Shown here one piece after another: positions 11,522 to 22,164 of a DNA stretch of 64,000 nucleotides. Numbering within the stretch: the stretch's first letter is position 1; every line of letters begins with the position of its first letter. The notes beneath the pieces are model-generated. The model made no database searches and was not told the DNA's origin. It saw only the letters and a list, made by a program, of their open reading frames with translations. Origin of the DNA: Lepiota brunneoincarnata (lineage: Eukaryota; Basidiomycota; Agaricomycetes; Agaricales; Agaricaceae); the NCBI GenBank assembly GCA_023014365.1, contig JAEBUN010000005.1, positions 186,001-250,000 on the forward strand, given 5' to 3'. The position numbers were made by a program, and so were the translations under genes.

Positions 11522-12024
11522 CCGGTGACTCTCGCATAGCACCTTCTCCGAACAATGCCCTCGAATGTGCAATGACACTTACCCGTTCAACGACATATAA
11601 CGTTGACTCTCGTGTTCAACACATGTTTACAGTAATAGTCTTTTCCCCTGACCAAATCACTCAGCTTATCAACTTCCTATCTCAGACCATGGCTGATACA
11701 GACGATACCCAAGACCCACAACAGACCGCTGATTTCTTTGTTACCACCGATGACGATAGGCAGCAGCAACAATCCACCGACGGTACCACCACTGAGTGAT
11801 ATCTTGGGTATTTTTGATATAGATACGAACGCTTTCTGGTGGTTTAGGTGTTGGGCACGACTTTGATTTTGATTCTTCCCCTGGATCCATTTTCTAACAC
11901 TGGTGCGAGGGGTTCTGAGGCAGGGCGGGGCAGGGTGCAGACATCGTTGATTACAATGATTCTGCGTCGACGGCGTTTTTAGATGGAGACTCCAGCGGAG
12001 ACGAAATGAGGAAGGATTAGAGGC
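11522..12024 (+). pseudogene. 3' fragment of the heat shock factor gene (fragment B)
   Basis: The frame 11515-11799 matches the HSF C-terminal half: PSPNNALE, then YNVDSRVQH, then SPDQITQLINFLSQTMADTD, and the Gln-rich end. An internal deletion removes the segment between the QQQTVDSS region and the final Gln/Ser stretch. Beyond the stop, other frames still match the acidic HSF end. The DNA-binding domain is absent. It converges on HNH-like copy 3, like the intact pair at 3.1-7.0 kb but inverted. Confidence 0.75.
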
Positions 12025-12236
12025 TCGCTATTTTCAGATCTTTGAGTGTGTGTTTTATGTGTCTTTTTAATCCTCTTTCGTTGTCGTCGTTCGCACCTCG
12101 TCCTCTTTGCTGGTGTATGTATCCTAGACTTGCGGAATTATCATGTTTGCGTTACGTCTGCACCTTTGCTAATCCCACATGACCATGATGATTTTGTACT
12201 ATGCTATTGTAGCTATTTGACAATATAGCAATTCCT

Positions 12237-13535
12237 TTACCATGGACTAGGTCGGATCCCTCCGCCAGAAAGGGAGACACCAGAGCACCACTCCTTGATA
12301 GCACGATTACGATCTGCTTCCTCCATCTGCTGGCGTGCTCTTGCTTCCGCCAGTTCCCAAAGGTAAGATGGATAGGGAGGATCTTTGATATTTCGCTCAT
12401 CGTCGAATTCCCAGTCCTCTTCATCCTCATCGTCTCTTGTGCGAAATGGCATGATATGATAACATATATTGGGAATTCTTGGATACCCAGGGCTGGCAAA
12501 TTTCTTGAGGACGCATTGGATGTAGTGCCAGTTGAACACACCGAGTGGCGGAAGGGGTACTGCAATATCATGTGAGGAGAGCGTGATCAAGTGACCATGC
12601 AGAATTTCATCATTCTCGCATCGTGATCGTATACCATCAATATTAAGGGATACGTTGGTAAAGTTGTGGACAGAAAATTGGTTCGGCTGGAATCTATATT
12701 AACACAATGGAGCACGGAGATAGGAAGACTCACATGTCCATTATGCCAAAACCCCACTTCATACATACCTATAAGATAATCCAAGTTTTGTGCGAGTAAA
12801 ACTCCTAGTTGAGGATCGAATCTGTGTTCAATTGAAGTGGTACCGACGAAACGTGCTACAACAGATTGGACGCCACCGTCACCGAGGCGTTTTGGGAGCA
12901 AGTGGGAGGCAGTAGTGAAAGGATGTTGTGTGATGATGCAACTTTGATCACGTTGCTGTAGTGCATTGCGGAACGCAGTACTCCCAGCCTAAGATTGTGG
13001 TGTGTTGGATGTCACCGATTTGGCTGATTGACGAAGGCTGATCTTGGTTAAGGTGACCACAGCATTATTGTCAGGACGGAACTCGTAAATCCTCGCCTCG
13101 AGCGACTCCGATGGGTCCACAAGCCTCCAACTTGCGTCAAAGCTCCTGCGTAGCCACGACGCAACATTTCCCGTAGTGAATGTAAAGAGTCTGCTGTTCC
13201 CACCTGGCTCAAATATGAGCCTCGCGACTCGGATAAGCCAGTCGGCAGTGTCACCTGCAAAATGACAAATCTCGGGAAGATCAGCGGCAATAGCAATGAG
13301 ATGCCTTGTTGAGTTCTGAAGGGGGGGCAACGGGTCGGGGTCAGGCTGATCATCCGTCGGACTAGGGAAGCGAGACAGGAACGAGTGATGAATGCGAAGA
13401 TACAACTTCTGGGGCTTATCGCGAGCTGAGCCTTCTGAAGGATCGGGTTGAGCAGCTGTCAATAGTCGTGTTATCTGAGGTAGCACGAGCTTTTTCCCAA
13501 AGGCTTGTTGAACGGCGGGATGATTGTGCAGCCAT
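12237..13535 (-). pseudogene. HNH-nuclease-like family gene, copy 3
   Basis: From the start codon at 13535 the N-terminus is degenerate and shifts frame before PSEGSARDKPQKLYLRIHHS. From there the frame is intact except for one TAG at 12989-12991, where copy 4 has CAG (NTPQSQAG). The HNH-like core (ASHLLPKRLGD, then GVLLAQNLDYL) is preserved. The conserved intron is 12687-12733 (47 bp, GTGAGT to CAG), and exon 2 is open to the TGA at 12237. The acidic tail EDWEFDDERNIKDPPYPSYL is unchanged. One reversion plus an N-terminal repair would restore it, so it decayed recently. Confidence 0.65.
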
Positions 13536-13857
13536 GACTGTCGATAATGTAATGGGCAAGCCTAAGAGTCACGAGGTGACCCTAACAGACCAACGGATCA
13601 AAAACTGGAATGCTGACGAGTAGCCGAAGAGTAGCAGACTCTCCTACAGATGGATCGCGTCGAGGCAGGGCGGCTGGACGGGACGAAACAAAACAAAACA
13701 TGCCGAAGCAAGGCGAAACACAACGAAACAAGGGGTGTCCAGACCCTGGGATCCGGCTTGGTGCCCTCCCCAAGGTGGGTTTGTCCAAACTCGGACCCGG
13801 GCCGTCGGATCTACTGGGGCACTCCAAGCTCACAATGGTATCACTCTGAGTTAAATC
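13536..13857. other. Spacer between HNH-like copy 3 and the foldback element
   Basis: No gene is seen. A simple-sequence patch rich in ACGAAACAAAACAAAAC lies near 13680-13735. Only the first part resembles the shared upstream block of the other HNH-like copies, so the duplication probably ends here and transposon-derived DNA begins. Confidence 0.4.
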
Positions 13858-13859
13858 TA

Positions 13860-15561
13860 GGGGTGGATGTCGGCTATTATCAGCATATGATACTCAGAGT
13901 GACGCGTCCATTCTGATGCAGCCTTCACAGTTATCCGATTTGATTATCGCGTGGTAGATCTTGTGAGCACAATAGAGTGCACTACACCAGGCCTTGCGAA
14001 TTATCCGAGAAGCATAAGTAAATTACAAACTCCAAAATACTTGCTGAGTGAGAGAGAATCAGCATTTGCCGCAGGACACAGCCGGGTAGATACCCAACAT
14101 ACGTATGGTTTTGTTTCAAGGTATAGAGTTCTACAGTGCCAGCATTCGACCACGATCCTACCCAAGGGATCAGTAGGGGGAATAAGTGAATTCAGCATAG
14201 CTACCTTGCTTTCGTAGTTCACACATATGTATCTTTCAGTGCAGCAGGACTTTCTGAGAGAATAGGAGGACCACAGGTTGGGCTATGGCCTTTTAACAAG
14301 CAGCTAAACGTTTTTGTTGGCGAGTTGCGGTGACAAACATATTTTTCTTGTTGCATATGAGCATCCGCTCCACCGCTCTAGAGCCCCCAGCGTTCCCCCA
14401 ATAGATTTAGGCCTTGAATCTTGGCAGAGGTGTCCATGTAGATGTGGGAAAATGACAAATATTGGATGGCAATCAAGAAATCTGAGGTCCCAGATGATCC
14501 CAGAAACGATTATGTGGAGATGCCCAGGATGAATTTCAAATTTATAGGCATCCCGAATTCGAACCAGGTGGTGCCGTCAGGGCGGACCTCCCAACCCTTT
14601 CATGATCAGGAAATTTTCGGTGTAAGATGTGAAACAGTGGTGAGCAAGATCACTCCACAACTTGTAAGACTCCGTTCGGTAACAATAATGCGCGCCATAT
14701 TGTATGATTGATCAAAGGACTGGGAGAACAGGCGCGGCTTTGGCGAGTCTCAGATTGTGACGACTTCGTGAAAAACAAGGTCCTTCCCTCACCAGATTTC
14801 GCTCTCTAGGCGATACAATTTCTCGACTTTTCGAAATATGCTGATCCCAATGATATTGTAGAGGTGGACGAGTGGCTGCTCATGTGGTGGCCACCACTCG
14901 TCACCTCTTATCTGGGATCATTTAGGACCTCAGATCTCTCAGATTTGCCATCCAATATTTGTCATTTCCCCACATGTAAATGAACGCCTCAGCCAAGATT
15001 TAAGGCCTAAATCCATTGGGGAAATGCTGGAAATTCTAGAATGGTGGAGCAAATTTACATATGCAAGAAGAAATATGCGTATTTGTCACCGCAATTTGAT
15101 GACAAAGGGTTCAGCTGTTTTTTTAAAGGCAATAGGTTAGCCTGTCGTCCCCCCATTCTCTCCCAAAGTCCTGCTGCACTGAAAGATCTGTATGTGTGCA
15201 TGTAAAAAGCGAGAGTAAGGTTACTGTGCTAAATTCACTTATTCCCTCTACTGATCTCTTTGGTAGGATCACTGTTGGATGCAAGAAGTGTGGGGATATG
15301 TGCCCTTTCATACTACCAGCAGTGCGTTGAGTATTGATTGGCCTGGTTATGTCCTGTGGCAGTTGCTGATTCTTTCTCACTCAGGTAGTGCGGGTCAGTA
15401 TTTTGGAGTTTGTAATTTACTCATGTGTCCTGAACAATTCGCAAGCACCGGTGTTGGTCATCTCATTGTTCTTACACCATTGTGAGGAATAGTGGCCCTT
15501 CAAATGTATCGTATGTGTCACTCTGAATATCATATGCTGGATAATAGTTGATGTCCACCCC
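13860..15561. mobile_element. Foldback element with arms of about 650-690 bp
   Basis: The ends are inverted copies of each other: GGGGTGGATGTCGGCTATTA at 13860 and its diverged complement ending GATGTCCACCCC at 15561, both flanked by TA. The similarity continues inward for roughly 650-690 bp. Examples are TTTGGAGTTTGTAATTTACT at 15401 against its complement at 14021, CATTTGTCACCG sequences at 15085 against 14330, and GGATGGCAA against TTGCCATCC at about 14464 and 14946. A spacer of about 380 bp (14546-14919) is unpaired. No transposase is encoded, so it is a non-autonomous foldback or large MITE. Confidence 0.7.
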
Positions 15562-16470
15562 TAGCTTGCCAGCAGCAGAACCCTTGAGTGAGCCTGTGGT
15601 ACCTCAACAGATCTGACAGCCCAGTAACCAGTTTGTTTACTCTTCTCTGCTTTGGACACTCATGTCCTCAGTGGTTGGAGTGACTGAAAGGTGTAAAGGA
15701 CCTGGGGTGCATAGTTGGAGTACTGCCCTGAATGATATACAGAAGGAGTTGGGGAGGGGTGTGTACAGGAAAATATAAGTGTCTACCCTTAGCATTGCTT
15801 AGTTGCATGATGTGTTTTTTTTTTTTTTAAATCAACAATTTATTATGTGGGGCCCATTAGCAGTCCATGCTAATATGCTGAAATTTCGAATATACCCGAA
15901 AAATCGAATTTATTTGACTTATACCCTTGGAATTGAGGCAGAACCTTTCAATAACCCTTAGCTATAGGGAATAAGAGGGCCAGAATGAGTCCCGAGTTGC
16001 TGGCCAGGCAAGGAAATACCTAGGATGTGACCCAAGGCCCTTAATATGTCAATCCATTGGCAGAGGGATAATTAATGATTAATGGTACATCATGGGTATA
16101 CAAATATTCCTAGCTATGTTTGTCTGAAGCCACAAATCAAGGGAAAATAGAGTGAAACTCGATGGTTTATGATCTGAGGGGTCATCTGGAGAAGGGACAA
16201 GGCTGCCTGAATTATTCACTAAAGTTTAGATCTCTGGAGGAGATTCAGGGAACTCCAGGAAACTACAAAGGAAGGAGCCAACCCAATTATGGTGCCAAAA
16301 CATTGGATAACTTAGTTGGGACACAGGCTCCAATCGTGAAACATAGGGAGAACTGCCAGTGGGGCGAGTAGGAGGATGCATCAGCCATATGATATCACTT
16401 AGAATGGAAAAGCTAAAAAGGAAAAGGATGTGTAAGCTATTCCTAAATATGTATTAAGCACTGCATGTTA
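15562..16470. other. Non-coding tract
   Basis: A T-run of about 15 bases at 15817-15832 is the only distinct feature. No ORF with family resemblance and no clear repeat is seen. Confidence 0.3.
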
Positions 16471-16635
16471 TAGTAGTATAAAATAAGGCCATCGAGGGGG
16501 GGGGCAGGGCAAGCATTCTGCTGGGATTCTTTCTCCCCATCAAATATGGTGTTTAATGTCTCATTTGATCATCTGAACATGCCTGTTTGTCTGTGGAATG
16601 ATTGCTTCCTAGCTAAGATGTTCACAAACACCCGA

Positions 16636-16885
16636 GATTGATTGCTAGCTTGAGGACTACTCATCTTAGTAATGTCTAGGATCCTAAGTGGTGATTAACT
16701 TCAGAGATTGAATACTAGCTTGAGGACCACTTGTCTTGGGGATGTCTAGGATCCTAAGTGGTAGTCATTCCTTCTTAGCTAGTCTGCCAGCTTGAGAACC
16801 ATTCATCCAGGGGATGCTTAGGATTCTAAGTGGTAGACTTAACCAGTGATTGAGGACCATTGTCTTAATGCATTAGGCTCCTAAT
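16636..16885 (+). repeat. Diverged tandem repeat, about 70-75 bp units
   Basis: Three to four units share AGCTTGAGGACYACT, then GATGTCTAGGATCCTAAGTG. The first two are close; the last two are eroded. Confidence 0.7.
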
Positions 16886-17371
16886 TGTGACTTGTTCAAA
16901 CTTTTGGGTTAGCTACAAGTAAAGTTATTCATGCACTATCCTTGTTGACTTGAGAGCCATCTGTGAAACAAGTTAGGTCTCTAGGTTAACGAACTCTCTA
17001 TCCTTGAACTATTAACAAGTAAAGTTACTTGTTCACTAGTTCACAACTTGTTGAGTACTATTATTGTCAAGTGACGAATGAAAAGCAGATTACTTTACAA
17101 GATCGAAAATGAAGTTCATTTACAGGTTCACTAATTCCAACTTTATAAGTTCATGGGGGAGAGGTTGTCACAGATCTCCAGAAATATATTCAATTCTAGT
17201 GTTTTTAGGGTTTTGGTAAGTTATTCTCTTAGTCTCCAACTAGACAGACAGTTGTCCTATCTGAATACAATGGGAACTTTGATGGTCATTACTATATAAT
17301 ATGTTAACTAATATCTTCACAATTTGATAAGTCAGGCAAAAGTGCAAGCTTTTGCAATCAGTGAGCCTCCA

Positions 17372-17700
17372 TAGACCTAGCAGACAATGTGTTCTAATGG
17401 GCCCTAGCATACTACATCCTTTTCTCTTGACAATACTATAAATTTACACTACCCAGTGAGACAGGCTTTTGACAAGCTCCTGCAGTAAGTGTCTTTAAGC
17501 TAGTAGGCCTAGCGGACAGTGTTATCTAACAGGCCCTAGTGCACTACAGCTTCTGAACAAGGCAACAAAACTTTATACTACTCAGCGAGACAGGCTTCTA
17601 GTGAAGCTCCTGCAGTAAGTATCTTTAAACTAGATAGACCTAGTGGACAGCGTTTTCAACAGGCCCTCCCATACTATGTTCACTTCTCAATTAAACAGCT
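17372..17700 (+). repeat. Tandem repeat, about 132 bp units, two and a half copies
   Basis: Units begin AGACCTAGCAGACA / AGGCCTAGCGGACA / AGACCTAGTGGACA and contain GTGAGACAGGCTT and GCTCCTGCAGTAAGT. The third unit is cut off after the CAGGCCCT segment. Confidence 0.75.
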
Positions 17701-19128
17701 CTACAATTCAATGGTATACTTCTGAGGCAAGGCCTTTAAGAGGAACCCCAAATAAACAGAAGTTAGTGAACTTTCTACTTAAGAACAGAAGAGTCATAGC
17801 AACTCATATTCAGTTCTCAAGTCAAGCAGAAGGGTCTGTCAATATCTCAATTGTTTCAAAGGGTCTGGTTTTAAAGAGTATAACTCTTTAAGTCTCTGAT
17901 GGTCTATGACCAAAGAAAATTGCGTAAAATTGCTTTATATTCCTATCCTAATCGACCATACAATCAGGGGGGGGAAATAGGCAAGTGGTTTCTTGCCTCC
18001 CATGTAATTTACAGATGAGTTTTTATAACAATATACAATTGACTTATGGGTATACCTAAAACAAGCCTTCAGCTTCATCATTTTATTGTCTCCTCATCAT
18101 TTAGGAGCATCATTCTAGGAGTTCCAATATCAGCAACATAATTCATTCTCAGGAACTTGCTCCCTAAGTGCCTGGTTATTTATATCACAGCCAGTTGGGT
18201 TAGCAAGTTTGCTTGCTAACTCTTATCTAAGGGTTTTTATCTTTTTCTTGGATTCTCCACACCTGGGTTCTCAACCCTAATGTCCTAAAGTTCACTTCCA
18301 TAGCCTTCAGGCAGTAAACTAATAGTAGAATTTAATTAGCTTGTTTCATTCTTATCAATCTTTATTTTTTAGGATCATCATTTCTGGTCTCTTTTGTTAC
18401 TATGAGGGAGCATCTGTCCCTGAGTACCCTCTTGGATACCCCCATCTGATCTTTTGTCTTTCAATACCATCAGAGCTGTTCAAAGGGGACATTCTTGTCA
18501 GGGCATTAGCTAATCCCTACATTCTTTTGTCAAGATTCACTCCTGGACCTGTTATTATGACTAGGTACCATCTGGATGACATAGGTGTTGTGACTTGTCT
18601 GCTTTCTAAGGCAGAGGCAAGGAAATGGGTCTTTTGTGCAGTCATGAGTATCTTCACTAATATCTTAGTTAACACAGTATTGGATACAATGCTTGGGTAC
18701 ATTCATACCAGAGTCATTCTTCCATAGCCTTATCACTAATATGTTAGTTAACATCACTTTTACTTGTCTGGGTGTTCTGGTTCTGTTTCTGAGATGTCTG
18801 CCTTCACATATTTTAGATAGTATTCTAAATCTCTTGCACCCAGTGTCTGACCATGGCCATATACTGATATTATTTGGTAATGGAGAGTTAGTTACTTTAT
18901 TAGCTAGTGATTTCACAAATGAAATGATTTTGCAGTGCAACAATGATATAACAGAACTCAACTTTCGCACCATCACTCTCTGAGTTTGATAACTTTCTGA
19001 GCCCCACAAACTTAGCATTCACAAAGGGTGTACACTCCTTCTCACTAGCTTGAGTGTATTGAGCGCACCTGTAACCATACCTGGGGACAAAAACAACCAA
19101 TTACCTTTTCAATGCCAATGAGTATCTA

Positions 19129-19563
19129 CTACATTGAATTAGCTAAAGAGATGGGGCCAGAGGCCCCATGTGATAAACTATGCATGGCTGCAAAGGAAGG
19201 GGGGAAAGGTGACAGAGAGGGAGAAGAGGGTGGTTGGCTCACTCTGGAGGCAGGAATCCCTTGGGAAGCAGTAGGCTTTGGAGGAAAGGCAAAGGCAGCT
19301 GGGTTGTCTTGGAGAAACTGAACTAAGTCAGAGAGCAGCAGGGAAGTGTTGTGCTGAAGGTTGGACTTTGTCCTTGAGAAGTAGGGGCAGTCATAGAGGA
19401 TGTGGTCCCAAGTCTCCAGGAGTTCACCACATTGGCATTGGACTGGTTCATCAGAGAAGAACCACTGGCAGTATTCCCTGTTGAACTGAGTAGAGTCAAT
19501 AGTATCAGTGACACACTGATCACTAGTCACTAGCTCAAGTTGATCAACAACTGATGTATTCAC
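19129..19563 (-). pseudogene. C-terminal fragment of a LINE-type (non-LTR) retrotransposon ORF2
   Basis: The 144-residue frame contains QCQCGELLETWDHILYDCPY, the Cys/His pattern that ends ORF2 proteins of many non-LTR retrotransposons (CxCG..ET..HIL..CPxY). The residues before it, STQFNREYCQWF, would be the end of the RNase H-like part. No reverse transcriptase domain is present nearby, so this is a truncated fragment. Identification rests on this motif only. Confidence 0.55.
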
Positions 19564-20423
19564 ATGTTGTTAATAATAGTGTGATTTGATAAGCCCACTG
19601 ATTTGGTCAAGTGTAAAGGTTCTTTGTATGTAACTCCCCTTCACATAATAGGATTTGGCTAGTCTAAGGTCCCATCCTGTCAAAATGGACACGAGGCATG
19701 AAACTTGGTGTCCACTAATTGACATCCCCAAGGGATGGGTGTACATAACAACTAATTACTTATATATTATAATTTGTTACTAACTAATAAGTGATCTGTC
19801 ACTTTATTTAACATTCCCTAATAGGGGCATGGCTGGTAATACAGTGGGTGAGGTGAGCAGTGAGAGATGGTGGGTCTTTGGTGGTTAAGATGAGCCAAGT
19901 TCCATGGTGTAAGGATGATGGGGCAAGGGGCTTGTTGCTTTTATCAAAGATGGTGAGAAATCAGGAGCCATGGTATTTGGATGAGGCTGCAAAATCCTTC
20001 TGCCACTCAGCAGATGCAGTAAGAGAAGCCTGAGCCTGCAGGAAGTCCAGTGTAGTTGGAGAAGCTACAGAAGCAGGGAAGTGTTTGATTTGGCCTCATG
20101 GTTGCATGATGTGTTCCTGACTCTGATTGATTGTCTAAGAGAGAGCTATATTATTTATGTGGTAAGGACTGCCAATTATGAGGCAAGAGTAGGTATGGAC
20201 ATTTGTAACATGGCCATGTTTTACACTACCTAACATCTTGGAAGTTGGAGGGATTTATGTGGGTTTTGCCCTTGTGAAAGGGCTCATTGAAGGGCTTAAC
20301 TGCTGCTGCTAACCTGCCTTGGCTCATGTAGTTTTACAGAATTAGACTACCTAACTTAGGATGGTAGTGGTAAGGTATGAATCAATATATTCATTAATCT
20401 GCTGGACCAGCTAGCATATGTTA
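19564..20423. other. Non-coding tract left of the split LTR-like element
   Basis: No gene or recognised element. An AT-rich, partly palindromic stretch lies at 19748-19800. Confidence 0.3.
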
Positions 20424-20611
20424 TGTTATGAACAGTCCAGACAAGGAGGAGTTGGAGCTAGTCTTTGACTACACAAGATGGATACAGGAAACTACAGACC
20501 AGCTATGGGCATAGGAATATGAAGATGAAGAAAAGGAGTATTATCACACCATGCAGGACTTGGTAAGAGATGCAGGAATGGAGATAATCCTGAAGGATAT
20601 TATGGAGTACT
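20424..20611 (+). mobile_element. Left part of an LTR-like element (family X) split by Gypsy-1
   Basis: This starts TGTTATGAACAGTCCAGAC and is related to the minus strand of the solo element at 30912-31625. It carries the same acidic frame (EYYHTMQDLVRDAGMEI). Gypsy-1 interrupts it at the duplicated target GTACT, and the frame resumes at 28205. Confidence 0.65.
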
Positions 20612-20961
20612 TGTTACGCTGGTTAGGCATCTGCAAGGTTCAATGCGATTAACGACAAGTTAACCATTGAATAATGCAAGCAAGTCAAAGACAATGTCAA
20701 TGAGCAGGAACAAATACAATGTATAATAAGACAAAGCTAGAGATTACAAGTAATATCTAGGTCTATATATACTGCTAAGACAACTGACATGTGATAAAGA
20801 GGAAATCACATGCGAATGGGTGAAAATCACAAGCCAAGGGAGAACTAATTAAAGATGGGCGGTGGCATGTGATAAGTAAATATAACTGGGTGCTGACAAC
20901 GGGTGGTGACATGTGATAAGTAAAATAGGCGGTCAGGCGTGCTAAAGGGAAAATGGTAACA
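20612..20961 (-). repeat. Gypsy-1 3' LTR
   Basis: 350 bp, with five differences from the 5' LTR by eye. On the minus strand it is preceded by the purine run AGAAGGGGGTAA, a good polypurine tract. Confidence 0.9.
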
Positions 20962-21121
20962 TTACCCCCTTCTAATCTTCGAACTCTGTTTCGAAGTCAA
21001 CAAACGGCAGGGTACGGGTGTCGGGTGTGGGTCGCGGATGAAGTCCTTCCTAGTCATAGCTGTAGCCGTTGTAGGCATAGTCGTAATCGTTGTATTGGCC
21101 ATCATCAATGATATCGTACGT

Positions 21122-22138
21122 TCATCCAAAGGTATTGGGATAGCATTGCGCCATCCTTTCGAGCGCGGCGTTCCATTGGTTCTGGTGGTAGACGGGGCAG
21201 GCTCGCATGTAGTGTCCTGGCGCGGAGCAGTTGCAGTGACGACAGGTATATCGGGGGCAGCTGTGTGCCCAGTGGCCAATCTGGTGGCATTTGAAGCAAC
21301 GATTTCTTCCAACATCATACGAGCAGGTTGTCGCGGTTTGGGGTGTGACGGTGGGGGTGGTACGATGTCGGGGAGGTCTTTGGGGTAGGGGGTGGGTCTC
21401 CTGTTGTTGGCAGGCTTCCATTCGTTGGGTGAAGTCGTCCACTGTTTGTCGTCAAGTTCGGGGTGGTGGTGTGGAGGCAGGGGGTATGATAACAGGTGGG
21501 GTAACAGGGCTTGGAGGTTGTTTAGGTCGAACTTGTTGGTGGGTAGAGTGTACGGGGACTCGTCGGGCCGGTCTGTCGGTTGGTGTAGGTTGAATTGTAC
21601 TAGGGACTGCGGACGCAATCCGTATAACGGTTGTGGAGCTGCAATGCTCGGTGAAAATTCGGCAGAAGGTGGGGTCGGCCCACAGGCGGTTGAATGTGTT
21701 CTGATTTGCCTCTTTAACTCTTTCGACGCTTTGTTCGAGGCCGCGGAGGCAGAGGAGGTTTTCGCAGAGTTGGAAGAAGCCATCACAAACTTCTGTTGAT
21801 ACTGCTGGCATTGGTGCGATAAGAAGCGAAAAGACAAGGGTAGAGGCACTGTCGACTTCGTTAATATAGTCGCTAACAGAAGCGACAAGCGGGGGAGCGG
21901 GGATGGTGGTTGGCGTTTCTGCGATGGGTGGAACGGGACTGGGGGGAGTGGTCTGTCGTGGTACGCGGCGTGGGGGTGGTGTGTCTTCAGTGGTGTTAAG
22001 AGCGCTTTCGACAAGGAATTGATATAGGATGCGGTTGGAGTCGGGTTGCGCGGACGAGGATCTGGTTGTTCCATCTAATGTGGGTGGAGTAGAAATAAGG
22101 GCGGATTCGGATGGGAGTGAGCGAACGGAAGAAGGCAT
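21122..22138 (-). pseudogene. Gypsy-1 third ORF: Pro-rich protein with two zinc knuckles
   Basis: This starts 26 bp after the pol stop and runs as a single frame of about 338 residues broken by one TGA at 21452. The N-terminal third is Pro/Ser/Thr-rich. A middle helical region follows (VSDYINEVDSAS, VERVKEANQNTFNRLW). The C-terminus has CFKCHQIGHWAHSC (CX2CX4HX4C) followed closely by CRHCNCSAPGHYMRAC (CX2CX6HX4C). The same order and spacing recur in Gypsy-2. It is separate from the gag knuckle, so the element encodes two nucleic-acid-binding proteins. It is not an envelope: no signal peptide or membrane segment is visible. The role is unknown. Confidence 0.75.
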
Positions 22139-22164
22139 TGTGCTGTTAAATGAGGTGGTGTGAT

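Larger units (their letters stand above)
16471..18340. other. Non-coding repeat-bearing tract with a TATA-like motif
   Basis: A TATAAAATAAGG sequence lies at about 16478, followed by a G-run and two tandem-repeat blocks (16636-16885 and 17372-17700), with no coding frame. Long LTRs of fungal retroelements can look like this, but I found no matching second copy in the window, so the assignment stays open. Confidence 0.3.

Noticed and set aside
13582..13916. Overlapping ORFs of 80-90 residues beside HNH-like copy 3
   Set aside because: All lie across simple-sequence DNA on both strands, with no conserved motif.
18341..18727. A 128-residue plus-strand ORF
   Set aside because: Hydrophobic, no family resemblance, in AT-rich DNA next to a LINE fragment; probably chance.
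20962..22074. A 370-residue minus-strand ORF overlapping the Gypsy-1 third ORF
   Set aside because: It is longer than the zinc-knuckle frame but consists of Pro/Ser/Thr/Arg-rich residues typical of a shifted reading; the knuckle frame is the one conserved in Gypsy-2.
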